From: Myxococcota bacterium
GTDB lineage: Bacteria; Myxococcota_A; UBA9042; DTJE01
Length of the DNA stretch: 50,236 nt
Assembly (NCBI GenBank): GCA_017994695.1
Contig: JAGOKF010000021.1
Location: 1 to 50,236, forward strand
Reading direction: 5' to 3'
Below, piece after piece: positions 39,979 through 49,936 of the stretch. A program made the position numbers and the translations under genes. The notes under the pieces were generated by a model, which was not told the DNA's origin, made no database searches, and saw only the letters and a list, made by a program, of their open reading frames with translations. Each line of letters opens with the position of its first letter. Within the stretch, counting starts at the first letter, position 1.

Positions 39979-42900
39979 ATGACGATGCTGACGCGAGGGA
40001 AGGGGCTCCTGGCGGTGGTCCTGGTCTGCGTTCCGGCCGCGGTCGGGGCGCAGCAGAAGCAGGGCGTGTCGGAGGTGAAGACCTACGATCTGCCCCAGAC
40101 GGAGGCCGGAAAGCCCGGGCCGGTGGTGGGCGGTCCCGGGACCGGCAAGCCCGCGACTCCCCTGAGCGTCCGGACCCTCGCGACCCGCAGCGAGCGGATG
40201 GCCGACGACAAACTGGAGCAGGCCATCGCGACCCTGAACGAGCTGATCCAGACCACCGACGAGGACGATCCGAGCAAGCCCGAGTACTACGTCCGCCTGG
40301 CGCGCCTCTACTGGGACAAGGCCGAGAACTTCTACAACAAGGCCAACAGCAACGAGATCTTCGCTCGCCTGCGGGCCGCCCAGGAGTCGGGGGACGAGGC
40401 CGCTGTCCAGGCGATCCAGGAGGAGCAGAACGCGTTCCTGGAGGAGCGGAAGCGCTGGCAGGAAGAGACGGCGAACGCCTACATGCTGGTCGTGAGCCGC
40501 TATCCGAACTTCGACCAGCTGCCGATGGTGCTCTACCTGCTGGGATACACGCTGGTGCAGATGGACCGGGCCGACCAGGCCTTCCCGTACTTCGCCCGGA
40601 TTGTCCGGGAGGCCCCCGAGAGCCGCTACGTTCCCGACGCCCTGCTGAACATCGGCGAGTTCTTCTTCAACGCCGGCCGGATGGGCGACGCCGAGAAGAT
40701 GTACGGAGAGGTGGCCTCCTGCTGCGCCGATTCGAACGCCTACGGCCTGGCGATCTACAAGCAGGCCTGGTGCTATTTCAACATGGGGCGGCACGAGGAG
40801 GCGATGAACCGCTTCCTCGACGTGATCAACTACGCCCGGAGCGATGCCGCGAAGGCCTCGGGATACGCGACCCAGCTCCTCCGGGAGGCCCAGGGCAACC
40901 TGGTCATGGTCTATTCCCAGGTCGGGACCCCCGAAAACGCCATCAAGGTGTTCCGGGCCATCAGCCCCTCCAACTACATGGACCTGGCCATCCGCCTGGC
41001 CGAGAGCTATGCCTCCCAGGGCGAGTTCGACAAGTCCAGCCGCCTCTACAAGAAGATCATGGCGGAATACAAGGACGCGTCCGACGCCTGGCGGATGGTG
41101 GAGTTCCAGCGGGCGATCGTGCTGAACGCCTACAACCTCGGCATCAAGAAGCCCGTGGTGGAAGAAACCCGGCGGCTGATCGGGCTGCTGGAGCGCTTCC
41201 AGAAGGAGGCCCCGGCCACGTTCATCGGGCCGGAGATGGAAAAGGCGGAGTCCCTGGTCCGGGGCATCGTGACCAACTACCACAAGGAGGTGGCCCTCAC
41301 GAAGGAGGAGGCCACGATGGAGTTCACCCACCTCCTCTACCAGGAGTACCTCCGCCTGTTCCCGAACGCCCCCGAGTACCCGATGATGGTGCTGAACTAC
41401 GCCCGGCTCCTCTTCCAACTGGAGAAGTACGCCGAGGCGGCCGATCGGTTCACCCAGATCGTCGACATGGACCCCAAGGGCCCGGCGGCCCTGGACGCCG
41501 CCCACGACGCGGTGTCCGCCTACTACAAGCTGCTGGACCTTTCCAGGCACAAGGCCAAGTCCGACGACGCGATGGACACCGAGCCGAAGGACCTCCCGGA
41601 ATTCGAATCGAAACTGGTCCGGGCCTGCGAGCGCTATCTCGCGATGGCCAAGCCGGGGGCCCCGGACCTGGTGGAGGCCCGGTTCGCCGCGGCGATGGTC
41701 TGGTACCAGTTCAACCATTTCGACAAGGCGATCGAGGGCTTCCGGCAGATCATCCAGGAGTCGCCCGGGCACGAGAACGCACCCGACGCCGCCCGCCTGC
41801 TGCTGTCCGCGCTGCAGCTGACCCGCAACATCCCGGGGCTCTACCAGGCGGCGGAGCAGATCCAGGGGAATCCGAACCTGCTGAAGGGGGACATCCCGGG
41901 CATCCTGGCCAAGATCGCCGAGCAGCGGGACTTCAACCGGTGCTTCGAGCACGAACAGGCCGGCAACCACCGGACCGCCGCCGAGTGCTTCCTGGACTAC
42001 GTGCGGCGCTTCCCCAACACGCCGCTGAAGGACAAGTCGCTGCTGAACGCCGCGAACAACTTCTTCAAGGCCCGGCTGGTGGAGCGGAGTCTGGAGGCGA
42101 ACCAGCAGCTCGTGAACACGATGCCCGACTCGCCGCTGGCGGCCCGGGCCCTGTTCTACATCGCCGACACCTACCGGCGACTGGCGGTCTACTCCGAGGC
42201 GGCCCGGATCTACGAGATCTTCGTGGCCCAGGCCCCGAAGCACGAACTGGCCGAGGAGGCCCTCCGGTACGCGACGCTGTTCCGGGCGGGACTCGGGGAA
42301 TGGGACCTGGCGATCAAGGACCTCCGGCGGTACATGGAACTCTTCCCGAAGAATCCCTACGCCGCGGCCCAGGCCTTCGAGATCGCGAACATCCTGGAGA
42401 AGCAGGGCAAGGCGGCCCTGGCCCAGAAGGAGTACGAGGCCTGGCTGCGCAAGTACGGCAGGAGCAACCCGGACCTGTACCTGAAGGCCCACCTTCGCAT
42501 CGGCCTGACCTTGCGGACCCAGCGGCAGGAGGCACGGGCCCTGGAGTGGTTCGAGAAGACCGTGAAGGCCTACGAGGAACTGTCCGACGAGGAGAAGGGC
42601 AAGGTGACCCCCGTGGGTCTCGCCTCGGCGGCCGAGGCCCAGTTCTACCGCGGCGAGGCGGTCCTGGCCGAGATGCAGGGGATCCAGCTGAAACTGCCGG
42701 AGAAGGTGCTGAAGGAGTCCATCGCCCGGAAACTGGCCCTGCTGAAGCAGGCCATGGACCTGCTGGCATCCGTGGAGGCCTTCGGACAGCCCAACTGGAC
42801 CATCGCGGCCTGGTCCCGGCGCGGTTCGGGATACCAGGAACTGGCCGAGGCCATCGAGAACTCCCCGGTGCCGCCGGGACTGACCACCGACCAGAAACTG

Positions 42901-44145
42901 TTCTACCGGGAGGGACTGTCCCAGCAGGCGATGCCGATCTGGAACGCCTCCCGGGACTCCTACCGCCGGTGCGTCGAACTGGCCCAGCAGCTCCGCTGGT
43001 ACAACCGCTACTCGGAGGAGGCCGAGGAACAACTGCTGAAGCTGGATCCGGGGTTCCGGACGCTGCCCGACATGCGGCCGCAGCCCGGCTTCTACAGCCT
43101 TAACGAGACGCGGGGAACGCTGAAGCCCGACCAGGAAGGGGAGAACGCCCCGAAATGGACCGACGAGGGGGTCCGGGACCGGATCCGGAAGGCCGCGGCC
43201 CGGTCCGACGCGAACGCCGGCGCCTGGTACAACCTGGGACTGCTGCGGTTCTGGGACCGGGACATCGCCGGGGCCCGGGAGGCCTTCCAGAAGGCCCTCG
43301 CGCTGGATCCCAAGATGGACGACGCGATGGGGCAACTGGGGCGCCTGGCCCTGCTGGAAGGGAATCTCGAGGCGGCCCAGGCCCAGTTCGCACGGGCCGT
43401 GGAAATCGACCCGGCGAACGCGGTCGCCAACTCCTTCTATGCCGCCCGGGCCCTCCGGGACAGGAAGTATCCCGAGGCGATCTCCCTGGCCCGCAAGGCC
43501 CTGGTCGCGGACCCGGACTCGATGGACGCCTACCAGGTCCTCGCGGCTTCCTACCTGGAAATGGGGCTGCCGGACCTGGGCATCCTGGTCGCCCGGAACG
43601 CCCTCTCCCTGAGTCCCGACGACGGGCCCATCCAGAACATCCTGGGCCTGATCTTCCTGAAGAAGGGCGAGGTGCGGCAGGCGGTCCAGCTCTTCCAGAA
43701 ATCGGTCCGGGACGACCCCCGGCGTTTCAACAGCCGGATGAATTTCGGAGCCGTCACGCTGGCCTACAAGGACTTCGAGACCGCCCTGGACCAGTTTTCC
43801 GAGGCCCTGAAACTGGAACCCTCCAGTTACGAGGCGTCCCTGGGCCGGGCCGTCGCCCTCCGGGGATTGAACAAGGGGGAGGAGGCCCTGGCGCTCTACC
43901 GGCAGATCGACCGGGACGGCCAGAACCCCGACGTCCAGTTCAACCTCTGCGTGCTCTACCAGATGACCTTGCAGAAGAACGAGGAGGCGCAGCGGGCCTG
44001 CGAGACGTTCCTTCGGATCGCGCCCCCGCAGCATCCCCGGCGGAAGGAGGCGACCCGCCGGCTGGAGTCGATCCGGGCGACCATCGAGGCGCTGCGGGAA
44101 CCGCCGCCCGCCGCTCCGGCTCCCGCTCCCGAGGGAACGCCTTGA
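39979..44145 (+). CDS. gltD: Giant periplasmic TPR protein, GltD/AgmU-like
   Basis: 1388 residues with a signal peptide (cut near VGAQQ). Nearly the whole protein is TPR-type helix pairs, for example [60 protein letters not shown] and, near the C-terminus, canonical TPRs ([20 protein letters not shown]). The tail is Pro/Ala-rich. Size, signal peptide and neighbours fit AgmU/GltD, a periplasmic scaffold linking inner- and outer-membrane parts of the gliding machinery in Myxococcus. CGGAGG precedes the ATG, 41 bases after the gltE-like gene. Gliding itself is not shown by this gene alone. Confidence 0.75.
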   Translation: MTMLTRGKGLLAVVLVCVPAAVGAQQKQGVSEVKTYDLPQTEAGKPGPVVGGPGTGKPATPLSVRTLATRSERMADDKLEQAIATLNELIQTTDEDDPSKPEYYVRLARLYWDKAENFYNKANSNEIFARLRAAQESGDEAAVQAIQEEQNAFLEERKRWQEETANAYMLVVSRYPNFDQLPMVLYLLGYTLVQMDRADQAFPYFARIVREAPESRYVPDALLNIGEFFFNAGRMGDAEKMYGEVASCCADSNAYGLAIYKQAWCYFNMGRHEEAMNRFLDVINYARSDAAKASGYATQLLREAQGNLVMVYSQVGTPENAIKVFRAISPSNYMDLAIRLAESYASQGEFDKSSRLYKKIMAEYKDASDAWRMVEFQRAIVLNAYNLGIKKPVVEETRRLIGLLERFQKEAPATFIGPEMEKAESLVRGIVTNYHKEVALTKEEATMEFTHLLYQEYLRLFPNAPEYPMMVLNYARLLFQLEKYAEAADRFTQIVDMDPKGPAALDAAHDAVSAYYKLLDLSRHKAKSDDAMDTEPKDLPEFESKLVRACERYLAMAKPGAPDLVEARFAAAMVWYQFNHFDKAIEGFRQIIQESPGHENAPDAARLLLSALQLTRNIPGLYQAAEQIQGNPNLLKGDIPGILAKIAEQRDFNRCFEHEQAGNHRTAAECFLDYVRRFPNTPLKDKSLLNAANNFFKARLVERSLEANQQLVNTMPDSPLAARALFYIADTYRRLAVYSEAARIYEIFVAQAPKHELAEEALRYATLFRAGLGEWDLAIKDLRRYMELFPKNPYAAAQAFEIANILEKQGKAALAQKEYEAWLRKYGRSNPDLYLKAHLRIGLTLRTQRQEARALEWFEKTVKAYEELSDEEKGKVTPVGLASAAEAQFYRGEAVLAEMQGIQLKLPEKVLKESIARKLALLKQAMDLLASVEAFGQPNWTIAAWSRRGSGYQELAEAIENSPVPPGLTTDQKLFYREGLSQQAMPIWNASRDSYRRCVELAQQLRWYNRYSEEAEEQLLKLDPGFRTLPDMRPQPGFYSLNETRGTLKPDQEGENAPKWTDEGVRDRIRKAAARSDANAGAWYNLGLLRFWDRDIAGAREAFQKALALDPKMDDAMGQLGRLALLEGNLEAAQAQFARAVEIDPANAVANSFYAARALRDRKYPEAISLARKALVADPDSMDAYQVLAASYLEMGLPDLGILVARNALSLSPDDGPIQNILGLIFLKKGEVRQAVQLFQKSVRDDPRRFNSRMNFGAVTLAYKDFETALDQFSEALKLEPSSYEASLGRAVALRGLNKGEEALALYRQIDRDGQNPDVQFNLCVLYQMTLQKNEEAQRACETFLRIAPPQHPRRKEATRRLESIRATIEALREPPPAAPAPAPEGTP

Positions 44146-44171
44146 TCGGGGGAATGACCGGGAGGGATCGA

Positions 44172-44200
44172 TTGTCAGCAGAGAAGGAGCGGCGTAGCAT
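44172..44200 (+). promoter_or_regulatory. Internal promoter before the small periplasmic gene
   Basis: TTGTCA (44172-44177), 17-base spacer, TAGCAT (44195-44200), 18 bases before the ATG at 44219; it starts just after the gltD-like stop. It could drive the last three genes of the cluster separately from the main promoter. Confidence 0.55.
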
Positions 44201-44218
44201 TCGGACGGGAGGTGGGTC

Positions 44219-44491
44219 ATGAACAGGCTGCTGGTCGCCATCGGACTGACCCTCGGGCTGGCCACGGCCCCGGCCTGGGCGCAGCAGAAGAAGGAACCCC
44301 CGAAGAAGGGGGCCTCCGACGCGCCCCAGAAGACCTTCGACTTCAGCGACGAGGCCGGGGTCCTGGAGGCCGATTTCCTCCGGCCCAACCAGGGAGTGGC
44401 CGAGGCGGTGGTCCTGGAAGAGGGCCCCAGCCTGATCCGGGTGAGGACCGATTTCGTGGACGAGATCCTGAAGAGCGCCGAGGACCTCTGA
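44219..44491 (+). CDS. Small periplasmic protein, CglF/GltF-like position
   Basis: 90 residues. A signal peptide (cut after APAWA) is followed by a short Lys/Pro-rich linker and a conserved-looking ~50-residue domain: FDFSDEAGVLEADFLRPNQG and RVRTDFVDEILKSAEDL. Small exported proteins with a similar pattern stand immediately before GltG-type genes in myxobacteria, annotated as CglF or GltF; I recall this rather than having checked it. GGGAGG precedes the ATG, and the next gene starts 19 bases on, implying a tight partnership with the FHA/AgmX-type protein. Confidence 0.7.
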   Translation: MNRLLVAIGLTLGLATAPAWAQQKKEPPKKGASDAPQKTFDFSDEAGVLEADFLRPNQGVAEAVVLEEGPSLIRVRTDFVDEILKSAEDL

Positions 44492-44510
44492 GGTCCGACG
44501 AGGGGGAAAC

Positions 44511-46253
44511 ATGTCCAAGCAGACGCCCACCATCCGGGTCAGTCTTTACGAAGGGGGCACCCTGGTCCGGGAGGAGGTCTTCACCCAGAAGACCATCCGG
44601 ATCGGGAGAGGGGGCCAGAACCACCTGCGGCTGCAGGGGGAAGGGATCTCCAACCTCCACTGCATGATCGAGTGGAAGGACTCGGGGGAGTTCCTGCTGT
44701 CGGACCTGGAGAGCGCCACCGGGACCTTCGTCAACGGCAAGAAGGTCAGCCATGCCACGCTGAACCCCGGCGACGAGGTGAAGGTCGGCGAGACGACCCT
44801 GGTGTTCGACTTCGAGGCGGGCCGGACGGCCGCCATCGCGGACGGATCCTGGACCGGGAGCCTGACCACCGCCACGGGACCGCTGGGCCTGGAGGTGGCG
44901 ATGCTGTGGGGGGACCGGACCCTCTACACCGACCTGCTGCGGCCCGGCGAGACCCTGACCGTCGGGACGGACCCCAAGGCCCGCGTCTTCCTCCCGGAGG
45001 AGGTGGTCGGCGGCACCAATGTGGCACTGGCACGTCCCGACGGGGAGGACTTCCTGCTGGACGTCTCGCTCCCGGGGGCCGAGGGGGACTTCCTGGTCGA
45101 AGGGAGGATCGTCCGCCTGCCGGAGATGAGGCGCCGGGAACTGGTCGAGCAGGGACGCTACGTCCGGATCAACCGGAAGACGCGGGCCCGGCTCCAGATC
45201 GGATCCTTCGTGTTCGTGATGGGCCTGTCGCCCCTGCCCGCGAAGCGTCCCGTCGGTTCCTGGACCCGGCGCTTCAGCCTCCGGGAACACCTCTACCTGC
45301 TGGTGTCCCTGGTGCTGCACCTGGCCTTCATGGTGCTGGTGACGCTGGTTCCCGAGGAGCAGTTGCGGGCGGTTCGCGATCCCTACGAGCGGCGCACCGA
45401 GGCCCTGAAACGGATCCAGGTGGCGATGCTGGAGCGGAAGGTCGAGGAGGAGAAGAAGGAGCGGGAGGAGGAGCGGCGCAAGCTGGAGCAGGCCCAGCAG
45501 GTCCAGCAGCCGGGCACGGTCCTGAGCCAGCGTCCCGTGGACGAAAAGCCCACCAGCCGTCTCGTCACCGAGGACCAGGTCCAGAAGGACCGGCAGGTAG
45601 CCGACACGGCGTTGACCCGGGTCCTGGGGGACCAGCAGGACCTGATGAACCAGGTGCTGGATGCCGTCGGGCCGGGGATCGGCGGCGGCATGATGGGGAT
45701 CCGGGTCATCGGGGACCGGGGCCTGGACGCCGAACTGGCCATGGGCCTGGACGCCTTCGGCGGGACCCTCGGCGGCGGGGGTGGCGGTGGTTTCCGGGGG
45801 ACCGGCTGGGGCGGAGGGTCGGAGTTCGGACCGGCGGACCTCCGCGGCATCCAGGGCCTGTCCCGGAGCGAGGCCGAGGGCGCCGCATCGCGCCTGAAGT
45901 TCCGGGGTGGCGGCGAGCCGGTGGTCTATTCCGGTCCCTCGTCGGTCACCGGGGAACTGGACAAGGAAACGGTCCGCCGCTACATCCAGACCAAGATGGA
46001 CCAGGTGAAGTGGTGCTACCAGCAGGAACTCCAGAAGAACCCGTCGCTCCAGGGCGACGTGAACATGGAGTGGCTGATCCTGGCCGACGGCAGCGTCGCA
46101 CAGGTCCGGGTGAGCGGCGGATCGCTGGGGAGTCCGGCGGTGGAGCAGTGCCTGAAGACCCGCATCGTCACCTGGAAGTTCCCGGCGCCGAAGAGCGGCG
46201 GCATCGCGAGGGTGGTGTACCCGTTCATCTTCCGGGCCACGACGACCCGTTGA
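44511..46253 (+). CDS. gltG: FHA - transmembrane - AgmX/PglI C-terminal domain protein, GltG-like
   Basis: 580 residues. The N-terminal FHA domain (~20-100) shows RIGRGGQNHLRLQGEGISNL and TGTFVNGKK, which bind phosphothreonine in the cytoplasm. A second FHA-like beta module spans ~120-240. One TM follows near 261-282 (HLYLLVSLVLHLAFMVLVTL), then a charged coiled coil (KRIQVAMLERKVEEEKKERE), a Gly-rich linker and the AgmX/PglI TonB-like C-terminal domain (~480-578: DKETVRRYIQTKMDQVKWCY, QKNPSLQGDVNMEWLI). This is the GltG plan: an inner-membrane protein reaching across the periplasm. The window's Ser/Thr kinases could supply the phospho-ligand for the FHA domain; that is a guess. Confidence 0.85.
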   Translation: MSKQTPTIRVSLYEGGTLVREEVFTQKTIRIGRGGQNHLRLQGEGISNLHCMIEWKDSGEFLLSDLESATGTFVNGKKVSHATLNPGDEVKVGETTLVFDFEAGRTAAIADGSWTGSLTTATGPLGLEVAMLWGDRTLYTDLLRPGETLTVGTDPKARVFLPEEVVGGTNVALARPDGEDFLLDVSLPGAEGDFLVEGRIVRLPEMRRRELVEQGRYVRINRKTRARLQIGSFVFVMGLSPLPAKRPVGSWTRRFSLREHLYLLVSLVLHLAFMVLVTLVPEEQLRAVRDPYERRTEALKRIQVAMLERKVEEEKKEREEERRKLEQAQQVQQPGTVLSQRPVDEKPTSRLVTEDQVQKDRQVADTALTRVLGDQQDLMNQVLDAVGPGIGGGMMGIRVIGDRGLDAELAMGLDAFGGTLGGGGGGGFRGTGWGGGSEFGPADLRGIQGLSRSEAEGAASRLKFRGGGEPVVYSGPSSVTGELDKETVRRYIQTKMDQVKWCYQQELQKNPSLQGDVNMEWLILADGSVAQVRVSGGSLGSPAVEQCLKTRIVTWKFPAPKSGGIARVVYPFIFRATTTR

Positions 46254-46281
46254 GTCCTTCGCCCTGCGGCAGGAGTCGATC

Positions 46282-47148
46282 ATGAAGAAGGTCCTTTCCC
46301 TGGTGGTCCTGGTGCTGCTGTTCTCGGCGTGCAGCCGGGCCCGGAACGACTCGATCGCCCTGACCAACCGGGGCATCAAGGCCTGGGACCGGAAGGACGT
46401 CGCCGAGGCGAAGGCGCTCTTCGAGTCGGCCATCAACCTGTATCCGAAGAACGCCGCCGCGCACCTGCAGCTCGGCATGCTGCTGCTCCACGAGAAGGGG
46501 GACCTGGCGGGGGCCGAGCGGGAGTTGCGGGAGGCGTCGAGGCTGGCTCCGAAGGATGCCGAGGCGGTCTTCCAGACGGGGCGCCTGGCCATGGCGAAGA
46601 AGGACCTGGACGGGGCGCTGGCCCGGTTCCAGGAAGCCCAGAAACTGAACCCGGGACACGTGGGGGCCATCTTCTGGGCGGCGGACGTGCTGGCCCAGAA
46701 GGGAAGGCTTGGCGAGGCGGACGACCTGTACCGGAAGGCCATCGACCTGGACCCGAACTACGCCAGGGCCTTCTCGGGGCTCGGGAGCCTCTACCGGAAG
46801 CAGGGGGCGGAGAAGGAGGCTCTCGCGGTCTTCCAGGAGTGCGTCCGGCTGAATCCGGACGACGCGGAGTGCCACCACAACCTGGGGCTGATGCTGCTGA
46901 GCACCGGGGAGATCGACGGGGCGGTCGAGAGCCTGACCCGGAGCCTGGAACTGGACCCGGAGAACCTGGCCGGGGCCTTCAACCTGGCCAATGCCCTGAT
47001 CCGGAAGAACCGCTTCCGGGAGGCCATGTTCTACCTGAAGAAGTTCATCGTCACCGCCCAGGTCACGGGGCAGTCCACCGAACTGATCGAGCCGGCCCGG
47101 CTCGTGCTCCAGACCGTGCAGGTCGCCATCAATCAGCAGGGGCAGTGA
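46282..47148 (+). CDS. TPR lipoprotein at the end of the Glt-like cluster
   Basis: 288 residues. The signal ends in the lipobox FSAC-S. The mature protein is six to seven canonical TPRs (GIKAWDRKDVAEAKALFESA, NAAAHLQLGMLLLHEKGDLA, ARAFSGLGSLYRKQGAEKEA, AECHHNLGLMLLSTGEIDGA). GCAGGAG precedes the ATG, 28 bases after the gltG-like gene. PilF/PilW-type pilotins have a similar plan, but the context points to an envelope factor of the Glt-like complex. Its last 20 bases overlap the convergent pyrC gene. Confidence 0.85.
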   Translation: MKKVLSLVVLVLLFSACSRARNDSIALTNRGIKAWDRKDVAEAKALFESAINLYPKNAAAHLQLGMLLLHEKGDLAGAERELREASRLAPKDAEAVFQTGRLAMAKKDLDGALARFQEAQKLNPGHVGAIFWAADVLAQKGRLGEADDLYRKAIDLDPNYARAFSGLGSLYRKQGAEKEALAVFQECVRLNPDDAECHHNLGLMLLSTGEIDGAVESLTRSLELDPENLAGAFNLANALIRKNRFREAMFYLKKFIVTAQVTGQSTELIEPARLVLQTVQVAINQQGQ

Positions 47149-48436
47149 TCCCCGTCCTCTCGGAAAACGTCCTCGATGCGTGGACCAGGGAACCGGCCAC
47201 CCAGGTGGCCAGGGGCCTCGAAGCCAGCGTGGACCCGAGGAACGGGCTGCAGGGGCATCGCCCGACCAGATCTCCGGCGGCCGGGACCCAGATTCCCTCG
47301 GGATCCCAGAGGAAGCAGTCGGCCCGCAGGCCCTCGGCGACGGCTCCCCGGTCCCCAAGGCCCAGCAGGCGGGCCGGTGCGGTCGAAAGAACCTCCACGG
47401 CGCGGTCCAGCGACAGCAGACCCCGTTGGACCAGTCGGAGGATCGCCGGGACCGACGTTTCGAGGCCGGGGACACCCGATGGGGCCTGGTCGTAGGGCAG
47501 GGCCTTCTCCTCGGGGGTGTGGGGCGCGTGGTCCGTGGCCACGGCGGCGATGGTGCCGTCGGCCAGCGCCCGCCGGAGGGCCTCCCGATCGCCTGCCAGG
47601 CGGACCGGGGGGTTCACCTTCAGCCAGTTCCCCTGGGCCGCCGTGTCCTCCGCGGTGAACCAGAGGTGGTGGGGCGTCACCTCGCCGGTGAGACCCGGGT
47701 GGTCCCGTAGGACCTCCAGTTCCCTCTCCGAGGAAAGATGGCAGAGATGCAGGCGCCTGCCCGGGCGCCAGAGGGCGGCCACCCGGAGGGCCCCCTGAAC
47801 CACGGCCTCCGGGGGACGCAGCAGGTGGTGGTCCGCCGCGGTGGAATCCGGGCGGAGGCCCCGGCGGGCCTCCCGGAGCACCGCCTCGTCCTCGGCGTGG
47901 AAGACGAAGAGGCACGGGAACCGGTCCACAGCCCGGTCGAGCGCCCGATCTCCCGAGAGGAGGTCCCCGGTGGTCGCCCCGAGGAAGACCTTCACGCCGG
48001 CGAAGGACGGTTCGTCCAGGCACCGGGCGATCTGGTCCTGGTTGTCCTGCCCCAGTCCGAGGTAGAACAGGACCTCGCAGCGGGCGACCTCCCGGGCCCG
48101 GGCATGCTTCGCCCGCAGGTCCTCGGCGCCCAGCGTCGGGGGCACGGTGTTCGGCATGTCGCAGACGGTGGTGACGCCTCCGGTGACCGCGGCCCTGGTC
48201 CCGCTTTCCAGGTCCTCCTTGTGGGTGAGCCCGGGGTCCCGGAGGTGCACGTGCATGTCCACCGCACCCGGAAGCAGCCAGGCGCCCCGGGCGTCCACCT
48301 CCGGGACCGGCTTCCGGGAATGGACCGACCGGTCGATCCGCCGGAACCGGCCCTCCTCCACCAGGACGTCCCGCCCGGATTCGTCGTTCGTGCCGGGCAG
48401 CCGCACGTTCCGGAACACCAGCGACCGATGGTCCAT
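47129..48436 (-). CDS. pyrC: Dihydroorotase
   Basis: 435 residues of the type I dihydroorotase/amidohydrolase fold: the metal site DMHVHLRDPG, GVTTVCDMPNT, the segment VKVFLG, HAED, LCHLSS, VTPHHL and ATDHAPHT. It makes the third step of de novo pyrimidine synthesis. AGGAGG precedes the ATG at 48436. Other amidohydrolases (allantoinase, hydantoinase) share the fold, but the motif set favours dihydroorotase. A TATCAT -10 for this strand lies near 48464-48459. It overlaps the convergent TPR lipoprotein gene by 20 bases. Confidence 0.92.
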   Translation of the reverse strand: MDHRSLVFRNVRLPGTNDESGRDVLVEEGRFRRIDRSVHSRKPVPEVDARGAWLLPGAVDMHVHLRDPGLTHKEDLESGTRAAVTGGVTTVCDMPNTVPPTLGAEDLRAKHARAREVARCEVLFYLGLGQDNQDQIARCLDEPSFAGVKVFLGATTGDLLSGDRALDRAVDRFPCLFVFHAEDEAVLREARRGLRPDSTAADHHLLRPPEAVVQGALRVAALWRPGRRLHLCHLSSERELEVLRDHPGLTGEVTPHHLWFTAEDTAAQGNWLKVNPPVRLAGDREALRRALADGTIAAVATDHAPHTPEEKALPYDQAPSGVPGLETSVPAILRLVQRGLLSLDRAVEVLSTAPARLLGLGDRGAVAEGLRADCFLWDPEGIWVPAAGDLVGRCPCSPFLGSTLASRPLATWVAGSLVHASRTFSERTGITAPAD

Positions 48437-48488
48437 CGGGGCCTCCTGTCGAACGGGAATGATAGAGGGGGAACGGCCCGAAGAAAAC

Positions 48489-48518
48489 TTGCCGCTGCCG
48501 GGGACAGGCCCCTATACT
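48489..48518 (+). promoter_or_regulatory. Promoter giving a near-leaderless mRNA for the receiver-kinase hybrid
   Basis: TTGCCG (48489-48494), 18-base spacer, TATACT (48513-48518). The ATG at 48528 lies only 9 bases after the -10, so transcription should begin within a few bases of the start codon; no SD is present. Confidence 0.55.
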
Positions 48519-48527
48519 CGGGCTGCC

Positions 48528-49763
48528 ATGAGCGTCCAGAACCTCCAGCGCCTGGTGGAACACCACGGAATCGGGGACCTGCTGCACCGGGCTGTCCTGA
48601 TCGTCGATGACGAGCCCGAGAACCTCGACGTCCTGGAGGCCGTGCTTCAGGACGAAGGGGTCCGGGTGATCCGGGCCTCCGACGGGGATTCGGGGCTGCA
48701 ACTGGCCCTGTCGGAACCCCTGGACCTGGTGATTTCGGACCAGCGGATGCCCGGCCTGACCGGCGTGGACCTGCTGTCGCGCCTGACCTCGGAACGGCCG
48801 GACGTGGCGGGGATCGTGCTGTCGGCCTACACCGACGCGCCGGTGATCCTCCAGGCCATCAACGAGGCCAAGGTCTTCCGGTTCCTGACCAAGCCCTTCG
48901 ATATCGGCCACCTGGTCCAGACCTTCCGGGAAGCCCGGGAGATGGTGTTCTATCGCCGGGCCGTCGCCGGACTGCTGGAAAAACTCGCCGCCCGGAACGA
49001 GGACCTGACCCGGACCCTCCAGGAACTCCGGGAGGCCCAGGAGCGGATGCTGCACATGGAGCGGCTCAGCAGCATGGGCCGGCTGGCGACCGGGGTGGTC
49101 CACGACCTCCGCAACGCCCTGATGGGACTGACCTTCCTGGAGGCGGACCTGGAAACGATGGGCGCCTCCGAGGAAATGAAGGAGTCGGTGCGGGTGGGGC
49201 TGTCGGGACTCCATACCCTGATGGGAACCCTGGAGTCGCTGCACCAGTTCTCCCGGGACGGCCGCCTGGGGACCGCCATCTCCACGGTGGACCTCGCCGA
49301 CCTGGTCCGCAGTGCCCTGGTGGTGATGCGCGGCGACGTGGAGTTCCGTCGTCGAAACGTGCAGGCGACCCTGGGGGACGGACTCCCGACGATCCAGGGG
49401 GACCGGGGGAAACTGATCCAGGTGCTGGTAAACCTGCTGCGGAACGCGGTCCAGGCCACGGTCCAGGGACAGACCATCGGGGTGAATGTCGAGGTGCTGG
49501 AGAACGGGCAGGTCCTGCTGGTGGTGGAGGACGAGGGCCCGGGCCTTCCCGAAGGGGTGTCGGCCCGGCTGTTCGACCCGTTCGTCAGCACGAAGGGGGA
49601 GGGTGGGCTCGGAATGGGCCTCTACATGGCCCGCCTGGTGGTCGAGGCCCACAACGGCGAGATCCGTGCGGCCAATCGTCCCTCCGGGGGGGCGCGGTTC
49701 GAGGTCCGCCTCTGGACGGACCCCGGGGGTTCGAACCATCCGGTGGACGGCCCGTCAGTCTGA
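48528..49763 (+). CDS. Receiver - histidine kinase hybrid signalling protein
   Basis: 411 residues, soluble. Residues ~20-140 are a response-regulator receiver: acidic pair in LIVDDEPEN, phosphoacceptor Asp in VISDQRMPG, LSAYT and the Lys in FLTKPFD. A coiled-coil linker leads to HisKA with the phosphoacceptor His in GVVHDLRNALMG, and HATPase_c follows with LLRNAVQAT, VEDEGPGLPEG and GGLGMGLYMA. The receiver-first order means an upstream kinase can gate this one. There is no sensor or TM. The start at 48528 gives MSVQNLQRLVEHH; the longer upstream frame is antisense to pyrC. Confidence 0.93.
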   Translation: MSVQNLQRLVEHHGIGDLLHRAVLIVDDEPENLDVLEAVLQDEGVRVIRASDGDSGLQLALSEPLDLVISDQRMPGLTGVDLLSRLTSERPDVAGIVLSAYTDAPVILQAINEAKVFRFLTKPFDIGHLVQTFREAREMVFYRRAVAGLLEKLAARNEDLTRTLQELREAQERMLHMERLSSMGRLATGVVHDLRNALMGLTFLEADLETMGASEEMKESVRVGLSGLHTLMGTLESLHQFSRDGRLGTAISTVDLADLVRSALVVMRGDVEFRRRNVQATLGDGLPTIQGDRGKLIQVLVNLLRNAVQATVQGQTIGVNVEVLENGQVLLVVEDEGPGLPEGVSARLFDPFVSTKGEGGLGMGLYMARLVVEAHNGEIRAANRPSGGARFEVRLWTDPGGSNHPVDGPSV

Positions 49764-49776
49764 TGCCAGGCCCGGG

Positions 49777-49795
49777 GCCCCGGCTCGATCGGGGC
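49777..49795 (+). terminator. GC hairpin after the receiver-kinase gene
   Basis: GCCCCG and CGGGGC arms around a 7-base loop, 14 bases past the stop. No T-run follows, so it may only stabilise the mRNA end. Confidence 0.3.
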
Positions 49796-49843
49796 GGGGA
49801 CTCCCCGGGGGCATGGAATCCTCACGTTCCTGCAACAGCACCA

Positions 49844-49872
49844 TTGACACAGAGGCGTCATTCTGGGAAAAT
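49844..49872 (+). promoter_or_regulatory. Promoter of the Asp/Thr/Pro-repeat lipoprotein gene
   Basis: Perfect TTGACA (49844-49849), 17-base spacer, GAAAAT (49867-49872), 65 bases before the ATG at 49937. The surrounding DNA is noticeably more A+T-rich than the rest of the window. Confidence 0.65.
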
Positions 49873-49936
49873 CCGCCTGTTTCGAAGCCTGCGGCGATGG
49901 GATGCGGGCAAGAACTTCTTTCCAGGAGAGGTCGAG

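Noticed and set aside
39961-44388. A 1475-residue minus-strand open frame opposite the GltD-like gene
   Set aside because: It has no recognisable motifs, and its composition mirrors the TPR gene; the plus strand has SD, signal peptide and TPR pattern.
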